This document shows, in pieces, positions 52,213 to 60,828 of a stretch of DNA of 64,000 nt; position 1 is the stretch's first letter; every line of letters starts with the position of its first letter. The position numbers were made by a program, and so were the translations under genes. The stretch is taken from positions 1 to 64,000 of the forward strand of contig CACYSD010000001.1 in NCBI GenBank assembly GCA_902776985.1, in the 5' to 3' direction. The stretch comes from UBA3839 sp902776985. GTDB taxonomy: Bacteria; Bacteroidota; Bacteroidia; Bacteroidales; Bacteroidaceae. Below the pieces are notes generated by a model, which saw only the letters and a program-made list of their open reading frames with translations, made no database searches and had not been told where the DNA came from.

Positions 52213-52779
52213 TTAAAGAAATAAACCAACAAGTAATAGAACTGAGCCTAATAAACCTATGGAAGCAAGAACATAGTCCATGACTTTAATTATCGGATAG
52301 CCTTGAGGATAAAGAGTAGAAAGGTCTCTACCTGCATACAACATTATCAATGCAGTAATTGAAACGGCTACCCAAATTAAGAATTTCCATGAGGTCAGCA
52401 CTGCGACATTGGCAATAACAAGAAAAATAAAGAACAAGATTGTTAAAAATGCGAAAGTGCGTAATTGGAAAAGGGCATTGGGTTTGCGTTTTTTAATACC
52501 TGCGCACCCCATAAAGCCAAGAATACTTGAAGACACAAAAAATAAAACGTAAGGTGAAATCGCCAGTATCAGAATACCAAAGGATAAGCCGTACTGAACA
52601 TATGATACAAATTTAATCACCGTCCAAAGAAAGAATAATGCCGATATTCCTATTGAGGCATAAACACAGTTCTTCGCCGTATTAAGCGAACGATAGTACT
52701 CAATGTCTATAAGTCCATTCTTTTCGTCATTCCAATGAATTCCATTGGAAATAGTTCTTTCAAATTTGTCTCTAATCAT
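52213..52779 (-). CDS. Four- to five-span membrane protein, unknown
   Basis: 188-aa inner-membrane protein. A hydrophilic N-terminus of about 38 residues (with KFERTISNGIHWNDEKNG) is followed by hydrophobic segments at roughly 40-62, 66-92, 107-128, 130-146 and 168-188. There is no recognised domain or catalytic motif. It is flanked by the S9 peptidase (22 bp upstream) and ybjQ (29 bp downstream) on the same strand, so likely co-transcribed. It is A+T-richer than the peptidase gene. Confidence 0.7.
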   Translation of the reverse strand: MIRDKFERTISNGIHWNDEKNGLIDIEYYRSLNTAKNCVYASIGISALFFLWTVIKFVSYVQYGLSFGILILAISPYVLFFVSSSILGFMGCAGIKKRKPNALFQLRTFAFLTILFFIFLVIANVAVLTSWKFLIWVAVSITALIMLYAGRDLSTLYPQGYPIIKVMDYVLASIGLLGSVLLLVGLFL

Positions 52780-52801
52780 AATACAATCATTTTAGGGTTA
52801 A

Positions 52802-55252
52802 TTATAAATTTTTCTCCTTATACATAGCATTCCACCATGTTGAATCGTCCTTAAGATAACGGGCGAACCAAGCGAAGATGGTGTTTTGCCATTTTATTCT
52901 TTTTGCGTAGTCTGTGATATGGTGATTCTGTCCTTCCACAAGCACCATTGCTGTAGGACGACCAAGGAGCTTCAGAGCAGTATACATCTGAATACTTTCG
53001 CCAACAGGAACATTCGTGTCGTCTGTTCCATGAAGGAAAAGCAGCGGAGTATGGATTTTATCTGCATTGAAGAGCGGACTCTGATCCACATAGAGATGAC
53101 GGTCTGTCCAAGGATAGCTGTTTGCCATAGAAACCTCACTGTAGCTGTAGCCCCAGTAGCCTTCACCCCAATAACTGGTGTGGTCACTTATTCCAGCATG
53201 TGAGATGGCAGCTGCAAATATATCTGTTTTCGTCTGAAGATACTGTGTCATGAATCCTCCGTAGCTTGCTCCGATGCAACCAATCTTCTTGTCATTGACA
53301 AAGGCATTCTTTGCGCAGAAGTCCTTAACTGCTCCTATGATATCTTCTGCAACACCCTCTCCTGCTGTATTGACGTGGCGGGAAGAGAATTCCTGACCGA
53401 AACCTGTGGCTCCGCTGGGGTTGATTACGAGCACCACATAACCCTGTGCGGCATAGAGGTGCTGAGGATAACGGCTCTCAAAATTGCGACTTGTAGGCGA
53501 ACAACCTCCATAGTAGTTCACAACCATCGGGTATTTCTTAGAAGAGTCGAAATGAGGCGGCAGATAATAGCGGCAGCAGATGGAGTCACCCTTAGTATTG
53601 ACAAATGTCCACGGGCGGCACTCACCCAGTTCCACGTCGCGTAAGGTGGTTGCACTCAAATCGTCCAGACAGGTTGACTTTAAGCTACGAGTATTCATTG
53701 TATAGAGGCGGTCGGAGTTGGAAGCGCTTTGTCCCACAAAAGACAATACTGATGCATTATTGGCAACGGAAAAACGGCTAACCATTTCCTCAGGCACATT
53801 TATAAGTTCTATCTTTCCAGTCTTTGGATTGAGGCGGAACAGATGCATACAGTCCTTGTCCTCAGCGACAAAATAGATGTTATTGTCTGCCTCACACCAT
53901 TCAGTTGACTGAACGTTAGGATTGAAATCACGGGTAAGCGGACGGATATTGCGAGTTGCAATGTCCATCATATAGAGTTGCTGGTCAATCATGCTGGGGA
54001 TTCGTCCCTCAGGAACTACATTACCGATTCCTCCGAAAGCTTCAGGCGAACCCTTAAGCAAAACCTGCTTACCGTCGGGAGAGAATTGTGCCCCGCCCAT
54101 GAATCCGTCACGATCAACGAGAGTGTCAACTGCAAGAGTTTCCACATTGATACGATAGAGCGAAGTCAACGTAGTCGGACGCTGGGTAAGCCTGCTTTCA
54201 CTCTTGCTCACAAGCAAGTATTTGCCATCCTTGCTGATGTCATTAAGCCATGTGCTATGATATCCGAACGTAAGCGGTTGCAGGGTTTTTGTCTTCAGAT
54301 CATATATCGACAGACGCTGGCGGTTGCGCCAACCAGGTTGACGGTCGTCTGGTTCTACCACTTCAAACACATCCTTACTTTCCTTGAGCCCTTCATCTGT
54401 GAAGGTATAAGCGAGGTAGTCCTCTGTTGGTGACATCTCAAAACTTCCCGAAGGCAAATTCTCTGCGAGCACGGTCTGTACGTGAGTTACAGGATCAACG
54501 GCATAGAGTGTCTGTGAGCCGTCGGGCATGGACTGAGGTATATAGTATTTATTCGAACGAGGCATCCACTTAGCACCGTTGCGCTGCTCAATCACCTTTC
54601 CTGTCTGCATGTCCATTACCTGAGTATAGGTCACCCATGAACCATTCATGTGGTAAGTGTAATAGCTGACAATTCCATATTTGCCATTGGGGGAGAGTGA
54701 AAGCCCATTGAAATGCCAACCAGTCAACACATCCCTCATGGTATATGAACGTTTCCCATTCTTTGCAATCAGGCTAATGGCATCATCCACATCCGATTTC
54801 ACAGTGATGTCAAGACTGTCCTTGCTGTCCGCATCGGCCAGATACTTTACCACCACCTCATGCAAAGCCGGTTCCATAGCAATACTGCCACCACCCTGCT
54901 TTACTCCGTCAACAAACAAAGCATATTTAGCCAGGTTCTTCACAGTAAAAGACACATTGCAGTAGTTCTGTGCATTAACAGAGAAACCTATCAGATGCAG
55001 AGCCTTACTGTTGCTGTGGGGCAAAGCTACATCGTTACGTATTTCTCCGTTGCGCACCTGATTCAATGGTACATCTATATCAAGCAGCGTACCGGCATCG
55101 TAGTTCATACCTTTAAGATTCACACTATCCATCATTACCGGTTGCTTGACCTCTATAGGTCCTACATAGCGATATTCCTTGACTTTGAGTTCCTGAGCTG
55201 TGGAATGAAGAGTGAAGAGGATGAAGAATAATGTGAATAGTTTTCTAAGCAT
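52802..55252 (-). CDS. S9 family (DPP IV / prolyl oligopeptidase-like) peptidase
   Basis: 816-aa secreted serine peptidase, probably periplasmic, releasing dipeptides or cutting after Pro/Ala. The ATG at 55252 gives the signal MLRKLFTLFFILFTLHSTAQ; an upstream GTG (55261) adds only three residues. The N-terminal beta-propeller (about 150-530) has repeats such as LSPNGKYGIVSYY and FSPDGKQVLL. The alpha/beta-hydrolase domain carries nucleophile S663 in GASYGG, the Asp in FLHGTDDTNVP and the His in GQNHHITDY. It has its own predicted promoter, divergent from manA. Confidence 0.93.
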   Translation of the reverse strand: MLRKLFTLFFILFTLHSTAQELKVKEYRYVGPIEVKQPVMMDSVNLKGMNYDAGTLLDIDVPLNQVRNGEIRNDVALPHSNSKALHLIGFSVNAQNYCNVSFTVKNLAKYALFVDGVKQGGGSIAMEPALHEVVVKYLADADSKDSLDITVKSDVDDAISLIAKNGKRSYTMRDVLTGWHFNGLSLSPNGKYGIVSYYTYHMNGSWVTYTQVMDMQTGKVIEQRNGAKWMPRSNKYYIPQSMPDGSQTLYAVDPVTHVQTVLAENLPSGSFEMSPTEDYLAYTFTDEGLKESKDVFEVVEPDDRQPGWRNRQRLSIYDLKTKTLQPLTFGYHSTWLNDISKDGKYLLVSKSESRLTQRPTTLTSLYRINVETLAVDTLVDRDGFMGGAQFSPDGKQVLLKGSPEAFGGIGNVVPEGRIPSMIDQQLYMMDIATRNIRPLTRDFNPNVQSTEWCEADNNIYFVAEDKDCMHLFRLNPKTGKIELINVPEEMVSRFSVANNASVLSFVGQSASNSDRLYTMNTRSLKSTCLDDLSATTLRDVELGECRPWTFVNTKGDSICCRYYLPPHFDSSKKYPMVVNYYGGCSPTSRNFESRYPQHLYAAQGYVVLVINPSGATGFGQEFSSRHVNTAGEGVAEDIIGAVKDFCAKNAFVNDKKIGCIGASYGGFMTQYLQTKTDIFAAAISHAGISDHTSYWGEGYWGYSYSEVSMANSYPWTDRHLYVDQSPLFNADKIHTPLLFLHGTDDTNVPVGESIQMYTALKLLGRPTAMVLVEGQNHHITDYAKRIKWQNTIFAWFARYLKDDSTWWNAMYKEKNL

Positions 55253-55281
55253 AATTGACACGTTATTTAGTTATTTCAGTG

Positions 55282-55289
55282 CAAAAATA
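55282..55289 (-). promoter_or_regulatory. Predicted -7 element for the S9 peptidase operon
   Basis: Minus-strand TATTTTTG fits TAnnTTTG; leader about 25 bases to the ATG at 55252. The manA start on the other strand has only a weak TATCTTCG box a few bases before its ATG. Confidence 0.5.
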
Positions 55290-55354
55290 CAAAAAATCTA
55301 CATTATTTATAATTCTATGAATAAATTCTGCAAAAAAATCCCTATCTTCGCAAC

Positions 55355-56359
55355 ATGTATCCATTGCTATTCGAACATAATTTCTTTGAAATGGTTTGGG
55401 GTGGTCACCGTCTCAAGCCGTTAAAGGGTTTGCCTGCTGATGATGCTCCAGTAGGCGAAAGCTGGGAAGTGAGTGCTGTGGAAGGCAAGGAGTCCATCAT
55501 CAGCAATGGAGAATGGAAAGGTAAGAAAATCACTGAGATTGTGAATGAATATGGAGAAGAACTCCTTGGACGCAAGGTGATGGAGATGTACGGAACAAAA
55601 TTTCCTCTTCTCATCAAACTTATCGATGCTTCCAAAGACCTGTCAATACAGGTTCACCCCAACGATGAGCTGGCAGCGAAGCGTCACAATTCCCTTGGCA
55701 AGACCGAGATGTGGTTTGTGATGGATGCAGCTCCAGGAGCACATCTGTATTCAGGTTTCAAGAGTCCCATTTCCAAATACGAATACCATAAACGCATAGA
55801 AGACGGCACCATCACCGACGTGCTTCAGCGCCACGATGTGAAGAAAGGCGACGTGTTCTTCATCCCATCCGGTCGTGTCCATGCCATCTGCGGCGGAATA
55901 ATGGTGGCAGAAGTACAGCAGAGCAGCGACATCACCTATCGCATCTTCGACTACAACCGTCCAGGTCTTGACGGCAAGCCGCGTCAGCTCCATACCGAAC
56001 TGGCTGAAGATGCCATCGACTACAAGGTCTATGATTCCTACCTCACCAACTACGAGAACAAGATCAATAAACCTGTCGCAGTCACTGAGTGCCCCTACTT
56101 CACCGTGAAGATACACAATATCACCCGTTCCTTCCACCGTAAACTATATAAATACGATTCTTTCATAGTTTACATCTGTCTGGAGGGAAAATGTAAGATT
56201 GAAAGCAATGTGGACCGCAGCACGTCAGTTTCGCTTGCCAAAGGCACAAGTTGCCTTATTCCTGCAAGCGTTGCAGACATAAACCTCGTTCCCGACAACA
56301 GTACCGGCACATCCACTATACTCGAAGTCTACATCGACAACAAGCACTTCAATAAATAA
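55355..56359 (+). CDS. manA: Mannose-6-phosphate isomerase, class I
   Basis: Zinc enzyme that interconverts mannose 6-phosphate and fructose 6-phosphate, feeding GDP-mannose synthesis or mannose use. 334 aa. Motifs: WGGHRLKPL near the N-terminus, GESWEVSAVEG, PLLIKLIDASKDLSIQVHPND (zinc His), KTEMWFVMDA (zinc Glu) and FFIPSGRVHAICGGIMVAEVQQSSD with the second zinc His. The cupin C-terminus is shorter than in enterobacterial ManA, as usual for the Bacillus/Bacteroidetes form. It is a single gene between two minus-strand genes. Confidence 0.95.
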   Translation: MYPLLFEHNFFEMVWGGHRLKPLKGLPADDAPVGESWEVSAVEGKESIISNGEWKGKKITEIVNEYGEELLGRKVMEMYGTKFPLLIKLIDASKDLSIQVHPNDELAAKRHNSLGKTEMWFVMDAAPGAHLYSGFKSPISKYEYHKRIEDGTITDVLQRHDVKKGDVFFIPSGRVHAICGGIMVAEVQQSSDITYRIFDYNRPGLDGKPRQLHTELAEDAIDYKVYDSYLTNYENKINKPVAVTECPYFTVKIHNITRSFHRKLYKYDSFIVYICLEGKCKIESNVDRSTSVSLAKGTSCLIPASVADINLVPDNSTGTSTILEVYIDNKHFNK

Positions 56360-56387
56360 TTAATGGACAAATTAATCTTGCTTCACA

Positions 56388-57791
56388 CTATTTCACCAGT
56401 TGTTTTTTGCCCCCGATGATATTGACTCCTCTCTGTGTGGAGCTGAGGCGTTGGCCTAAGAGGTTGTAGATAGGTTCTGGTTGTTCGAGCGAAGGCTGAT
56501 TGATTGTTTTTACGGCTGTAGCCTCATCGACTATAGCGTCATATTCACCGATAGTTTCTTCGAAGCGGGCATCGAGATCGCTAAAGCGGTAAAGGCCATC
56601 GCTATTGACAGAGAGACCGTTCACAGTGACAGGAAGCACCATTGGTGGCACATCAAGAGAGAGCAATGATCTTTCATGCAACTGACTTACAGACTGATAA
56701 ACCAAGTTTATTGCCACATACTCGTCATTGCCGTCGCTCCACTTCTCGAATACCAGTTTCGTGCCAATGGGAGTATGCTTCTCAAATGCATTCTTTGTCT
56801 CTGGGAACTGCAATCCCAGAGCAGCACCTATGCTGGCGAGGTTAGAGTCGTGGCCACAAAGAAACATAAACTTACGATCGCTGCGCTTCAGTTCCTCACG
56901 TATACGACTAACGAGGGGATAAGCCAGGTTTACGGCAGCAGAGTGGGAAGTGAACAGCAATTCGTCGTACACAGTTTTCACCTCGCATATATCTCTCCAC
57001 TGCTCCACAGTCAATTCTTTGCCGAAAGGAGCAAGGCTCTCCGTCTCATAGCACTGCAGCACCAAGGCATCAGCCACGCTGTTAGCAAGGGTGTAGCCGC
57101 CAGTCATTTTCGGCTCACTACCCTTCTCTATCTTAAACTGGGTATCGTTGTACCAGAAATGGGTAGTGTCGTTCTGTGCAGCAGGCGAATGTGCCATATC
57201 AAGAATCTGTTCCATCAAATCAAGCGTAGGTTGCTGAGCCTCCATCCAAGCTTTCACTCCACCATGCATCGCATCAATCTCAGCGAGCACCAGCTTGCGA
57301 TAACTGTCGTTCATCTTTGTGAACTGGGCAGTGAAGACCGGATCCATCTTGTCCTCTTCATACTTATGTGTAATCTCCACATTGGCGAAAGGAAGGAAAC
57401 CAGCCGAGAAATACTTAGCCGTAGCAAATGTGCGCTGACGGGAGTTAGCATAGAACAGCACCTCCTCGCCCTCTGGACGGTAGTTGTCAGGCAGCAGACC
57501 TTCATCCACAACCCATTTGCGGAAGAACTGCCCCATCTCCGTTTCCAGCACACCGCCGCGCAGTGACAACTGGCTGCTTGGTGAAGACCACTTGGGCCAA
57601 GTGTACGGAGTCACACGCTGGTAAGCCGCGCCTCCCGACGACAGCGGAGAGCGAATATTGTGACGGCTCATCACCACCACTTCCTGCAGTTTATACTTGG
57701 CATGGAAGTCATCTGTACGTTTAGTCTGTGCATGTGAATTCATGCTGCAAAGCCACATTGCTGCCAGCACCAGTAAATTCCCTTTTCTCAT
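56388..57791 (-). CDS. Secreted histidine-type acid phosphatase
   Basis: 467-aa exported phosphatase of the histidine acid phosphatase/phytase branch. The ATG at 57791 (M3 of the longest frame) gives the signal MRKGNLLVLAAMWLCSMNSHAQ. The catalytic motif is MSRHNIRSP, with Asn where most members have Gly (RHGxRxP). The C-terminal HD motif is FLCGHDSNLASIG. Other family traits: GGVLETEMGQFFRKW, LFYANSRQRTFATAKYF. The last 25 residues (YNLLGQRLSSTQRGVNIIGG...) resemble the short C-terminal tails of secreted Prevotella proteins, likely type IX sorting. Substrate (phytate, sugar phosphates) not determined by sequence. Confidence 0.88.
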   Translation of the reverse strand: MRKGNLLVLAAMWLCSMNSHAQTKRTDDFHAKYKLQEVVVMSRHNIRSPLSSGGAAYQRVTPYTWPKWSSPSSQLSLRGGVLETEMGQFFRKWVVDEGLLPDNYRPEGEEVLFYANSRQRTFATAKYFSAGFLPFANVEITHKYEEDKMDPVFTAQFTKMNDSYRKLVLAEIDAMHGGVKAWMEAQQPTLDLMEQILDMAHSPAAQNDTTHFWYNDTQFKIEKGSEPKMTGGYTLANSVADALVLQCYETESLAPFGKELTVEQWRDICEVKTVYDELLFTSHSAAVNLAYPLVSRIREELKRSDRKFMFLCGHDSNLASIGAALGLQFPETKNAFEKHTPIGTKLVFEKWSDGNDEYVAINLVYQSVSQLHERSLLSLDVPPMVLPVTVNGLSVNSDGLYRFSDLDARFEETIGEYDAIVDEATAVKTINQPSLEQPEPIYNLLGQRLSSTQRGVNIIGGKKQLVK

Positions 57792-57906
57792 ATACATTAA
57801 TAATACTATTGTTATTCGTTATTATGTTCAATTATTCATTTTGTTATAACGCGAAAAAAAACTTCACTGTCATATCCTAAAGACAACCCAATTGGATATA
57901 CAATTT

Positions 57907-58263
57907 TTATCCTCCAGTTAACTTTATACCTGCCCATACAGCCAAAACACCAACTACTACGCTTGCGCCAATATACAGGGCTGAGAGCATCACTTCCCCT
58001 GTCCTCATCATCGTCATGGATTCATTAGCGAAAGTGCTGAATGTGGTAAAACCGCCACAGAACCCCGTGACAAGAAGCAGTTTCATTTCCGGTGACAGAA
58101 GTCCCTTGCCAACTAAACCGACCAAAAGACCGATAATCAAGGAACCAACAATATTTACCGTAAATGTTCCCCATGGAAATGAGGCGTTTATGTTTGAAAG
58201 CAAATACCTGCAGACAGAACCGCAAGCACCACCTAATGCCACTAACAGTATATTCAAAGCCAT
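57907..58263 (-). CDS. crcB: Fluoride ion channel/transporter CrcB (FluC)
   Basis: Small inner-membrane fluoride exporter that works as a dual-topology dimer. The ATG at 58263 gives MALNILLVALGGACGSVCRYLL, the normal FluC start (118 aa). An upstream TTG at 58284, overlapping the Nudix stop, is less likely. Four hydrophobic segments are present; signatures are GTFTVNIVGS (pore Asn) and GFCGGFTTFSTF with the Phe-box and Na+-site Thr/Ser. No fluoride-riboswitch pattern was seen upstream, where the Nudix gene directly abuts. Likely the third gene of rfbC-Nudix-crcB. Confidence 0.93.
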   Translation of the reverse strand: MALNILLVALGGACGSVCRYLLSNINASFPWGTFTVNIVGSLIIGLLVGLVGKGLLSPEMKLLLVTGFCGGFTTFSTFANESMTMMRTGEVMLSALYIGASVVVGVLAVWAGIKLTGG

Positions 58264-58280
58264 TATCCTGTCTCCTTTCT

Positions 58281-58787
58281 TCAATCGTTCATAAAGAAAC
58301 GGCGGAACTCACTCTCGAAGTTTGGAGTTAGTACATCCTTGTCCATAGCGTCCCGAATCTCCTGCATAGTCCAGAAGCGGCCACCATCCAACTCCTGAGC
58401 CGAAGGATGAATCTCACCATCGTAGGTAGTACGGTGGACATTCACCAATTCTCGCTCGCGCTTGCTTTCAAACACATACTTTGCCACGAATTCAGGCACA
58501 AAATCCGTTATTCCAAGTTCTTCGTTCACCTCTCGTGCAAGGGATTCCTCTGTGGTCTCACCATAGTCTATATGTCCACCCACAGCTGTATCCCACTTAC
58601 CAGGTTGAATATCCTTCCACTCAGGACGCTTCTGCAGATACACCTCGCCCTGAGAGTTGAACACATGCAGATGAACCACTGGGTGTAGCAACCCCGAACC
58701 GTTATGACACTCGCCACGAGTCGCTTTACCTATAACGGTTCCTTGTTCATCAACTATCGGAAACAATTCTTGTTGATTATCTTTCAT
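58281..58787 (-). CDS. Nudix hydrolase
   Basis: 168-aa pyrophosphohydrolase. A longer frame begins at 59087 inside rfbC, but the first 100 residues are low-complexity shadow sequence. The ATG at 58787 gives MKDNQQELFPIVDEQG, the usual N-terminus of the isopentenyl-diphosphate-isomerase-like Nudix group. The Nudix box is complete: GHIDYGETTEESLAREVNEELGI (GX5EX7REUXEEXGU). HPVVHLHVFNSQGEVYLQKRP precedes it. The substrate cannot be set from sequence. It lies 85 bp after rfbC and 17 bp before crcB. Confidence 0.92.
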   Translation of the reverse strand: MKDNQQELFPIVDEQGTVIGKATRGECHNGSGLLHPVVHLHVFNSQGEVYLQKRPEWKDIQPGKWDTAVGGHIDYGETTEESLAREVNEELGITDFVPEFVAKYVFESKRERELVNVHRTTYDGEIHPSAQELDGGRFWTMQEIRDAMDKDVLTPNFESEFRRFFMND

Positions 58788-58872
58788 TATCGTTGTGTCT
58801 TCAACAACAAGCAAAAAAACTTTCTTTTTGTAAATATGGTTGACAACTAAATTATAAAAAGACACGTTGAAC

Positions 58873-59433
58873 TTATAGTAGGGAGAAGCAATCAAGATCT
58901 GCTTCGCTAAGAAGAGGATGATGCTGGTCTTTCTCGCTGAGGATACGCTCTGCTGCAGGGATGCGCCAGTCGATGGCGAGGGAGGGGTCGTCGAGGGATA
59001 TGCCGCCTTCGGACTGAGGGGCATAGTAGTTGTCGCACTTATAGACAAAGACTGCGATGTCGCTGAGGACAGCAAAGCCGTGGGCAAAGCCGCGAGGGAC
59101 GAAGAGCATGCGGTGGTTGTCCTCGTTTAGTTCCACTGCTACATGCTGACCGAATGTAGGGCTGCCGTGGCGAATGTCCACTGCCACGTCGAGCACACTG
59201 CCGCGAACAACACGAACGAGTTTGGCCTGAGTGTGAGGCGGACGCTGGAAATGAAGTCCTCGCACTACTCCTGCCACACTACGGCTCTCGTTCTCCTGAA
59301 CGAAATGGGTGTTGCAGACTTTCTCCAAAAACTCATCGTCACGGAAAGACTCAAAAAAATATCCTCGAGCATCGTTCCATACTTTTGGCTCGAGTATCTT
59401 TACATCTGATATGTTTGTATCTATTATGTTCAC
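58873..59433 (-). CDS. rfbC: dTDP-4-dehydrorhamnose 3,5-epimerase
   Basis: Third step of dTDP-L-rhamnose synthesis: epimerises dTDP-4-keto-6-deoxyglucose at C3 and C5. 186 aa, cupin-type. Motifs: DARGYFFESFRDDEF, QENESRSVAGVVRGLHFQ (catalytic His in RGLHFQ), KLVRVVRGSVLDVAVDIR, FVPRGFAHGFAVLSD, YKCDNYYAPQSEGGISLDDP. The other rml genes (rfbA, rfbB, rfbD) are not beside it here. It has its own predicted promoter (59479-59486), divergent from aroB. It may supply rhamnose for the surface glycans. Confidence 0.95.
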   Translation of the reverse strand: MNIIDTNISDVKILEPKVWNDARGYFFESFRDDEFLEKVCNTHFVQENESRSVAGVVRGLHFQRPPHTQAKLVRVVRGSVLDVAVDIRHGSPTFGQHVAVELNEDNHRMLFVPRGFAHGFAVLSDIAVFVYKCDNYYAPQSEGGISLDDPSLAIDWRIPAAERILSEKDQHHPLLSEADLDCFSLL

Positions 59434-59478
59434 CTATTTAATTTATGATTTTACTATTTACAATTTACTATTTCATTG

Positions 59479-59486
59479 CAAAAATA
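59479..59486 (-). promoter_or_regulatory. Predicted -7 element for rfbC
   Basis: Minus-strand TATTTTTG followed by CAATG; leader about 40 bases. Divergent from the aroB box 23 bp away. Confidence 0.5.
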
Positions 59487-59508
59487 CGGAAAAGAATGGA
59501 AATATGTG

Positions 59509-59516
59509 TAACTTTG
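59509..59516 (+). promoter_or_regulatory. Predicted -7 element for aroB
   Basis: TAACTTTG followed by CAC, the same box as for alaS. Leader about 38 bases to the ATG at 59560. Confidence 0.55.
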
Positions 59517-59559
59517 CACAAAAATATAGGACGCACAGCATCAATTATTAATTAGAATT

Positions 59560-60600
59560 ATGTCACAAAGAGTTGTTATTTCATCAAATATAGCTGAAAC
59601 GCTCACCGAAGCTGTGGGCAGAGTGGAGTTTGACAGATTGTTTGTTCTTACCGACAACACCACGTCAGAACTGTGCTGGCCGGTAATTGAGAACCTGCCT
59701 TGCTTGGTGGATGCAAAACATATATGCATAGGCAGTACGGACATATTCAAGAACCTTGATACTCTTGCCAGCGTATGGACGGCTTTGCAGGAGGGTGGTG
59801 CCACACGTCACTCACTGATGATTTGCCTGGGCGGTGGCATGGTGACCGATCTTGGCGGTTTTGCCGCATCTACATTCAAGAGGGGCATACATTATATTAA
59901 TATACCTACAACGCTGCTTTCGATGGTGGATGCGAGCGTAGGCGGGAAGACAGGCATCAATTTCGGTGGCTTGAAAAATGAGATTGGTGTGTTCAACGAA
60001 GCCGATACGGTGATTCTCGACACGGTATTCCTAAAGACTCTTGACGATGCAAATCTGCTCTCCGGTTATGCGGAGATGCTGAAGCACGGACTTATCAGCA
60101 ACGACGAGCATTTTCACACGATTATCAATACCGAACCGGAAGCAGTAACCAGCAGTCTGATTGCCGAGAATGTAGCTGTGAAGGAACGTATAGTGACTGA
60201 AGACCCTCACGAGAAGGGACTGCGCAAGGCTCTGAACTTCGGACATACCATAGGGCATGCATTTGAGAGTTTTGCAATGCATGAAGAGCGTCCTATCCTT
60301 CACGGACATGCTGTGGCTCTGGGTATGGTATGCGAACTCTACCTGTCGTGCATTCGTTGCGGATTCCCGACAACCACCATGCGTCAGGTAGTGGAATTCA
60401 TTCGCCAGCACTATCCTGTTCTTGCATATACTTGCGACGACTACCCCACCCTCTTCCAACTGATGCAACACGATAAGAAAAACACAGGAAGCACCATCAA
60501 CTTCACCCTCCTAAGCGGAATTGGTCAGCTTCAACTGAACCAAACCGCCACACAGGAAGAGATATACGAAACTTTGGACTTTTTGAGAGAAGGGATGTAG
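59560..60600 (+). CDS. aroB: 3-dehydroquinate synthase
   Basis: Second step of the shikimate pathway: converts DAHP to 3-dehydroquinate using NAD and a divalent metal. 346 aa. Motifs: LGGGMVTDLGGFAASTFKRG (NAD binding), PTTLLSMVDASVGGKTGIN, GYAEMLKHGL (metal Glu), LNFGHTIGHAFE (metal His) and HGHAVALGM. Length is normal. A complete copy of the G/C-rich dispersed element starts 3 bp after the stop codon. Confidence 0.96.
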   Translation: MSQRVVISSNIAETLTEAVGRVEFDRLFVLTDNTTSELCWPVIENLPCLVDAKHICIGSTDIFKNLDTLASVWTALQEGGATRHSLMICLGGGMVTDLGGFAASTFKRGIHYINIPTTLLSMVDASVGGKTGINFGGLKNEIGVFNEADTVILDTVFLKTLDDANLLSGYAEMLKHGLISNDEHFHTIINTEPEAVTSSLIAENVAVKERIVTEDPHEKGLRKALNFGHTIGHAFESFAMHEERPILHGHAVALGMVCELYLSCIRCGFPTTTMRQVVEFIRQHYPVLAYTCDDYPTLFQLMQHDKKNTGSTINFTLLSGIGQLQLNQTATQEEIYETLDFLREGM

Positions 60601-60602
60601 AA

Positions 60603-60693
60603 GACCCTCTCCCAACCTCCCCCGTAATGGGGAGGAGCGCCATCCGGATGGTAGTTCTCCCCATTACGGGGGAGTTAGAGGGGGTCTTTTTGT
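60603..60693 (+). repeat. Full-length G/C-rich palindromic element after aroB
   Basis: The most complete copy in the window. Left arm (60603-60639) and right arm (60655-60688) are imperfect inverted repeats of about 34 bp, each itself built of CCCCGTAATGGGG-type half-palindromes. They flank the perfect 12-bp palindrome CCATCCGGATGG (60640-60651). The right arm ends gggggtc followed by TTTTT, so the whole can fold as a very stable hairpin and act as the aroB terminator. There are no target-site duplications or open frame, so a MITE- or REP-like element is the best description. Confidence 0.7.
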
Positions 60694-60738
60694 TAAATAA
60701 TGTTTAAGGATTAAACCTATGGAGAGATGGGAAGTCAT

Positions 60739-60774
60739 ATGATTGTGAACAGAATAAAACACTGTAACAATCAT
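60739..60774. promoter_or_regulatory. 36-bp dyad upstream of the Spy-like gene
   Basis: ATGATTGT (60739-60746) and ACAATCAT (60767-60774) are perfect inverted arms, with a second inner pair ACAG/CTGT. A near-consensus -7 box TAACTTTT (60774-60781) starts at its edge. Good shape for an operator; no regulator gene identified. Confidence 0.45.
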
Positions 60775-60828
60775 AACTTTTACATAATACTATTTTAACC
60801 TAAACCTCAAACTTAAACAAAACAATTT

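Noticed and set aside
56676..57566. 296-codon open frame on the plus strand
   Set aside because: Antisense to the histidine phosphatase, whose catalytic motifs are intact; the translation has no recognisable domain.
58264..58300. Fluoride riboswitch before crcB
   Set aside because: crcB directly follows the Nudix coding sequence; no room for, or pattern of, the crcB motif RNA.
58788..59087. 100-residue N-terminal extension of the Nudix frame into rfbC
   Set aside because: Low-complexity shadow of rfbC in another frame; the family N-terminus begins at the ATG at 58787.
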